Source: JAITWN01 sp964546765
GTDB lineage: Bacteria; Pseudomonadota; Gammaproteobacteria; SZUA-140
Assembly: GCA_964546765.1 (NCBI GenBank)
Contig: CAZJKV010000003.1
Coordinates: 1-51,330, forward strand
Length of the DNA stretch: 51,330 nucleotides
Reading direction: 5' to 3'
Part shown: piece after piece, positions 49,980 through 51,330 of the stretch
Layout of the letters: each line of letters begins with the position of its first letter
Numbering within the stretch: position 1 is the first letter of the stretch
Position numbers and translations under genes: made by a program
Notes under the pieces: model-generated
What the model was told of the DNA's origin: nothing
What the model saw: the letters and a program-made list of their open reading frames with translations, nothing else
Databases searched by the model: none

Positions 49980-50399
49980 ATGCCAGATCTGAATGCCCTC
50001 ACCTCCAAGGCCGAACCTCATCTGCTGAGCGCAATGCGCATCATCACCGCGTTCCTGTTCATGCAGCACGGGACGATGAAGCTGTTCAGCTTCCCTGGCG
50101 AGCCGCCGTTCGGCAATCCCGAGTTCCTGACGCTGTTCTGGTGGGCCGGCGTGCTCGAGGTCTTCGGCGGCCTGCTCGTGCTGATCGGCCTGTTCACGCG
50201 GCCGGTCGCATTCCTGCTGTCGGGACAGATGGCGGTCGCCTATTTCATGGTGCATGCGCCGCAGGGCTTCTGGCCGATCATGAACGGCGGATCGCTCTCG
50301 GTCTTTTATTGCTTCGTGTTCCTGTACCTCGCCGCGGCCGGCGGCGGGCGCTGGAGCATCGACGCGATGCTGTCGCAGCGCAAGGGCGCGGCCTACTGA
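49980..50399 (+). CDS. DoxX family membrane protein
   Basis: 139 residues, four membrane helices. RIITAFLFMQHGTMKLF, WWAGVLEVFGGLLVLIGLFTRPVA and the last helix FYCFVFLYLAAAGGGRWSID are DoxX hallmarks. DoxX was named for a thiosulfate:quinone oxidoreductase subunit, but this short single-domain form lacks a DoxA part, and most relatives are of unknown function. AGGAG 8 bases upstream of the ATG. Confidence 0.92.
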   Translation: MPDLNALTSKAEPHLLSAMRIITAFLFMQHGTMKLFSFPGEPPFGNPEFLTLFWWAGVLEVFGGLLVLIGLFTRPVAFLLSGQMAVAYFMVHAPQGFWPIMNGGSLSVFYCFVFLYLAAAGGGRWSIDAMLSQRKGAAY

Positions 50400-50452
50400 A
50401 ACCGCGCGGGGGTGGATTGCGTCCCGCTTCGCGTGCGCGCGTAGCGCCTTCC

Positions 50453-51330
50453 TTGTCCTTGCGGCGCCGGTTCGCGCTGCTGCTCGCGGGTGTCTTGCCG
50501 CTCGCGGTGGCTGTTTCGCCGTTGGTGGCGCTGGCGGATTGCCCGACGCGCGGGTTGACGCCGATCGCAGCGCTGAAGGGCCCCGCCGGCGATGCGGTGC
50601 AGGGCAAGCGTGTCCTGGTACGCGGCGTCGTGAGCGGTGACTTTCGCGGCGACGATCGCCTGCGCGGTTTCTGGTTGCAATCACGCACCGGCGACGGCGC
50701 CTTGCCCGCCGGCATTTTCATATTCGTACCCGACCACGTGCCCGATGCGGCACCGGTCGCTCCCGGCATCGAGCTCGTCATCCGTGCGCGCGCCGGCGAG
50801 TTTCGTGGCCTGCGCCAGCTGAGCCGGGTCGAACATATCGAGGTCTGTGACCACCCTGGTTTGCCGCCGCCGGTGGCTCTGCCGTTCCCGCCCGCCGCGC
50901 CGTCACAACTCGAACGCTACGAAGGCCTGTATGTGCGGATCACCGAGCCACTGGCCGTCAGCGGCAATCACGAACTCGCGCGTTTCGGCAGCCTGATGCT
51001 CGCCGCCGGCGGCCGTCTGTTTCGTCCAACCAACGCCGCCGGGATGCGCGCCGCCGACAACGACCGTCGCCGTCTGGTGCTCGACGATGGCAGCTATCGG
51101 GCAAACCCGAGGCCGGTGCCCTATCTGGATCGCGACGGCACCCGCAGGGTCGGCAGCGAGGTCACCGCAGCGGCCGGTATCCTGACCCGGTCCTTCGGCG
51201 ACTGGCGGTTGCATCCGTTCGATCCTTCGGACGTGCGCTTCCGCGACGCGAACCCGCGCCCGGCGCCGCCGGAGCGCGGCCCCGGCATGCGTATCACGGG
51301 GTTCAATGTCGAAAATTACTTCCTGGCGCC
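50453..51330 (+). CDS. secreted ExeM/NucH-type endonuclease (5' part, cut by window end)
   Basis: About 292 residues before the window ends. From TTG 50453 it opens with a clear signal peptide (LRRRFALLLAGVLPLAVAV..LA). An OB-like region follows (GVVSGDFRGDDRLRGFWLQS), then LERYEGLYVRI, DDGSYRANPRPVPYLD and MRITGFNVENYFLA. That is the N-terminal arrangement of extracellular ExeM/NucH nucleases, whose metal-dependent endonuclease/exonuclease/phosphatase domain should begin at FNVENYF. No ATG is available, and the start codon is uncertain (TTG 50453 or 50459). Confidence 0.82.
   Translation, partial: MSLRRRFALLLAGVLPLAVAVSPLVALADCPTRGLTPIAALKGPAGDAVQGKRVLVRGVVSGDFRGDDRLRGFWLQSRTGDGALPAGIFIFVPDHVPDAAPVAPGIELVIRARAGEFRGLRQLSRVEHIEVCDHPGLPPPVALPFPPAAPSQLERYEGLYVRITEPLAVSGNHELARFGSLMLAAGGRLFRPTNAAGMRAADNDRRRLVLDDGSYRANPRPVPYLDRDGTRRVGSEVTAAAGILTRSFGDWRLHPFDPSDVRFRDANPRPAPPERGPGMRITGFNVENYFLA

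Noticed and set aside
49980..50399. Thiosulfate:quinone oxidoreductase subunit DoxD
   Set aside because: It is a short single-domain DoxX protein without a DoxA partner, so the enzymatic name is not supported.

Overview
The window is a GC-rich stretch of a gammaproteobacterial chromosome. Placement is inferred from gene content (yajQ, mpl, cca, a thiD-thiE-hemL run, a RegBA-type redox two-component system, and a class II ribonucleotide reductase split into NrdJa and NrdJb as in Pseudomonas aeruginosa). A sulfur-oxidising, possibly autotrophic and nitrite-reducing lifestyle is suggested by an ATP sulfurylase of the dissimilatory kind, the end of a PPi-dependent phosphofructokinase beside a membrane pyrophosphatase, a sulfite-exporter-family protein, several c-type cytochromes, and a copper nitrite reductase operon. 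No rRNA, tRNA, CRISPR array, prophage or transposase gene was seen.

Layout. 1-4.9 kb: 3' end of a PPi-phosphofructokinase gene, hppA, a CDF metal exporter and sat, three of them PPi enzymes. 4.9-12.0 kb: a DegQ-like protease, then nrdJa, interrupted by two inteins, and nrdJb, behind a promoter with two NrdR boxes and a cluster of DnaA-box-like sites. 12-15 kb: small unknown gene, cytochrome c551-like gene, regA/regB, and a candidate Fur-controlled small RNA with C-rich anti-Shine-Dalgarno loops. 15-31.8 kb: mostly housekeeping (rubredoxin, thiD-thiE-hemL, a 990-residue LVIVD propeller protein, a UDG-superfamily glycosylase, yajQ, a TauE-family exporter, an aldehyde dehydrogenase, cca, mpl, ubiX) and a free-standing methionine synthase reactivation domain.

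31.8-39.2 kb: fructosamine kinase family gene, then a four-gene operon (two-domain multicopper oxidase, diheme cytochrome c, monoheme cytochrome c, nirK) with the order of the ncgABC-nirK operon of Nitrosomonas europaea and an NsrR-type palindrome at its promoter. Next to it lies a second operon with an ankyrin lipoprotein, a diheme-cytochrome/SUMF1 fusion and a second SUMF1 (NirV-like) protein. 39.2-42.2 kb: zinc-ribbon membrane protein, pentapeptide repeat protein and a UvrD/Rep helicase.

42.2-48.0 kb: a less GC-rich accessory islet of envelope and stress-type genes (DUF2892, PRC-barrel, AI-2E-family permease, cardiolipin-synthase-like PLD, YqjD/YqjE/YqjK-like genes). Two of its promoters share an almost identical palindrome. 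48.0-51.3 kb: cytochrome c plus NOX/ferric-reductase-like protein, a DoxX protein behind a composite repeat, and the 5' part of a secreted nuclease gene cut by the window end.
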